DNA from: JBGTLA01 sp041744375
GTDB taxonomy: Bacteria > Actinomycetota > Acidimicrobiia > Spongiisociales > ZC4RG35
NCBI GenBank assembly: GCA_041744375.1
Contig: JBGTLA010000124.1
Span: 1 to 13,764, forward strand
Direction of reading: 5' to 3'
Length of the DNA stretch: 13,764 bases
Part shown: positions 12,822-13,764 of the stretch, piece by piece
How the letters are laid out: each line of letters begins with the position of its first letter
Position numbering within the stretch: position 1 is the stretch's first letter
Notes under the pieces: model-generated
The model's input: only the letters and a program-made list of their open reading frames with translations
The model's database searches: none
Told to the model about the DNA's origin: nothing
Translations under genes and position numbers: made by a program

Positions 12822-13745
12822 TCAGGTCAGGCCGACGACCAAGAGTGAGGCTTCGGGCTCCGCATCGACTTCCTCGGCACCTTCGGTGTCGTGGCCGGGT
12901 CCCGCTATGGCGGAGACGATCGCAAAGATGATCACGACCACGGTCACTATCCCCGCCACCGCCACCATGAACTCGCCCAAACCGACACGCATCGTCGGCC
13001 GGCTGGCGGACAAGGCTGCGAACCCAAGGATCCCGGCCGAGGCGACGACGGCGAGGATGGCTGCTCCGCCGGCTGCCAACTCGTTCGACCGGATGAAAAC
13101 GAGACCGAGCGGCACCACCAGCAAAGCCAGAACGGCCACGGCCGATACGGGAATGGAGACGGCGCTGGCCAATCTGCCTCTGACGTCGTTGATCTCCTCG
13201 GCTTCGATGTCCGTCACTCCGGCCGGGAAGCCGACGAGTTGCACCAGGGCAGCAGTCCCCCATCCCAAAACGGCTCCGCCGATGAGAACGACGAACACAC
13301 TGGGGACGATCCGCATCATGGCCACACCCTCGGCACCTTCCACCGCCTCCGAAAAGGCAGAGATCATCACGGCGCCGGCGGCAGCGCCGAGCACGACGCC
13401 GAGCAAGGCCCCCACGGCGATCGTGACTGTATACCGACCCTGCAACTCGGCGCCGGGCTCGGCCCATCCAGCCACGCCTCTGCTCAGGGTGGCCACCACC
13501 ACCCCGAATACGATCGACATGAGGGTCACACCCAAGAAAACGGCGGATGTGTTCACCTCGACGGCGGGACCGATTGCTCCTTCGTCGCCGATGAGAGACG
13601 CCGTCGGTAGCAACCAGACCGATGCCAGGACCAACCCGATGAGGCCCAGGCCGGCGCCGCTCCACGCCCCCACCTTGCCTGCCATCCTCACGCGCACCGC
13701 CAACGGCACCGGCTCGACGACCGGCTCAGGATCGGGCGGTGACAT
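12822..13745 (-). CDS. Multi-spanning membrane protein of unknown function
   Basis: The 307-residue protein begins at an ATG at 13745, 19 nt from the right edge, so a further upstream start outside the window cannot be excluded. It has a proline-rich N-terminus (SPPDPEPVVEPVP) and seven hydrophobic segments at about 28-47, 67-88, 106-131, 147-171, 197-218, 225-246 and 258-281. An acidic tail rich in Glu, Asp and Ala ends LLVVGLT. No catalytic or ligand motif is evident. It is convergent with the oxidase operon, separated from the lipoprotein stop by 37 nt, and nothing ties it to the oxidase except position. I cannot name a family. Confidence 0.7.
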   Translation of the reverse strand: MSPPDPEPVVEPVPLAVRVRMAGKVGAWSGAGLGLIGLVLASVWLLPTASLIGDEGAIGPAVEVNTSAVFLGVTLMSIVFGVVVATLSRGVAGWAEPGAELQGRYTVTIAVGALLGVVLGAAAGAVMISAFSEAVEGAEGVAMMRIVPSVFVVLIGGAVLGWGTAALVQLVGFPAGVTDIEAEEINDVRGRLASAVSIPVSAVAVLALLVVPLGLVFIRSNELAAGGAAILAVVASAGILGFAALSASRPTMRVGLGEFMVAVAGIVTVVVIIFAIVSAIAGPGHDTEGAEEVDAEPEASLLVVGLT

Positions 13746-13764
13746 CGCCGCCGGTGCCGGCGCA

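Noticed and set aside
12798..12837. Inverted repeat CGTCGGCC...GGCCGACG between the convergent lipoprotein and membrane protein genes
   Set aside because: The loop is 24 nt, the right arm lies inside the membrane protein's last codons, and neither side has a T-tract, so I do not call a terminator.

Overview
This window is high-GC, densely packed bacterial DNA from what looks like an actinobacterium, perhaps from a deep class such as Acidimicrobiia. The pointers are an F420-type LLM oxidoreductase, a caa3-type cytochrome oxidase operon with a Bacillus/actinobacterial-type CtaG, a membrane-anchored actinobacterial-style molybdopterin oxidoreductase, and repeated leaderless-type promoters (a TAnnnT box 7-9 nt before the start codon). 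The lineage is inferred from gene content only. I see no rRNA, tRNA, CRISPR array, insertion sequence or phage gene.

Layout. 1-369 (-): N-terminus of a membrane-bound molybdopterin oxidoreductase that runs off the left edge. 469-1413 (-): glutathionyl-hydroquinone-reductase-like protein. 1574-2182 (+): 3-methyladenine DNA glycosylase I (tag). 2212-3348 (+): YbdK-like carboxylate-amine (glutamate-cysteine) ligase. 3358-4140 (-): LLM/F420-type oxidoreductase. 4249-5310 (-): DAHP synthase-like domain fused to a C-terminal AroQ chorismate mutase. It is preceded by a complete-looking Phe/Tyr attenuator: leader peptide 5407-5469, antiterminator segments, and a 10-bp terminator hairpin at 5353-5377. 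5541-6443 (-): heme o synthase ctaB. 6505-7344 (+): lipoprotein with a thioredoxin-like CX4C domain. 7413-12784 (+): caa3 oxidase operon, with subunit II fused to cytochrome c, I, III and IV, then CtaG and a small lipoprotein. 12822-13745 (-): unknown multi-spanning membrane protein.

How the genes fit together. The right half is a respiratory-oxidase island. CtaB supplies heme o, the oxidase subunits follow in order, CtaG is a Cu/oxidase assembly factor, and the thioredoxin-like lipoprotein is placed where a copper-site thiol chaperone would be useful. The left half is a mixed metabolic set (aromatic biosynthesis, thiol-linked redox, DNA repair).

The two most notable observations are in the aro unit. 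First, the leader RNA at 5353-5469 has the geometry of ribosome-mediated Phe/Tyr attenuation. Second, the DAHP synthase domain it controls appears to lack several otherwise conserved substrate and metal residues while the mutase domain looks intact. This suggests a DAHP-synthase-derived regulatory or neofunctionalised domain attached to chorismate mutase. A 32-nt near-identical repeat upstream of two separate minus-strand genes is a third unexplained signal.
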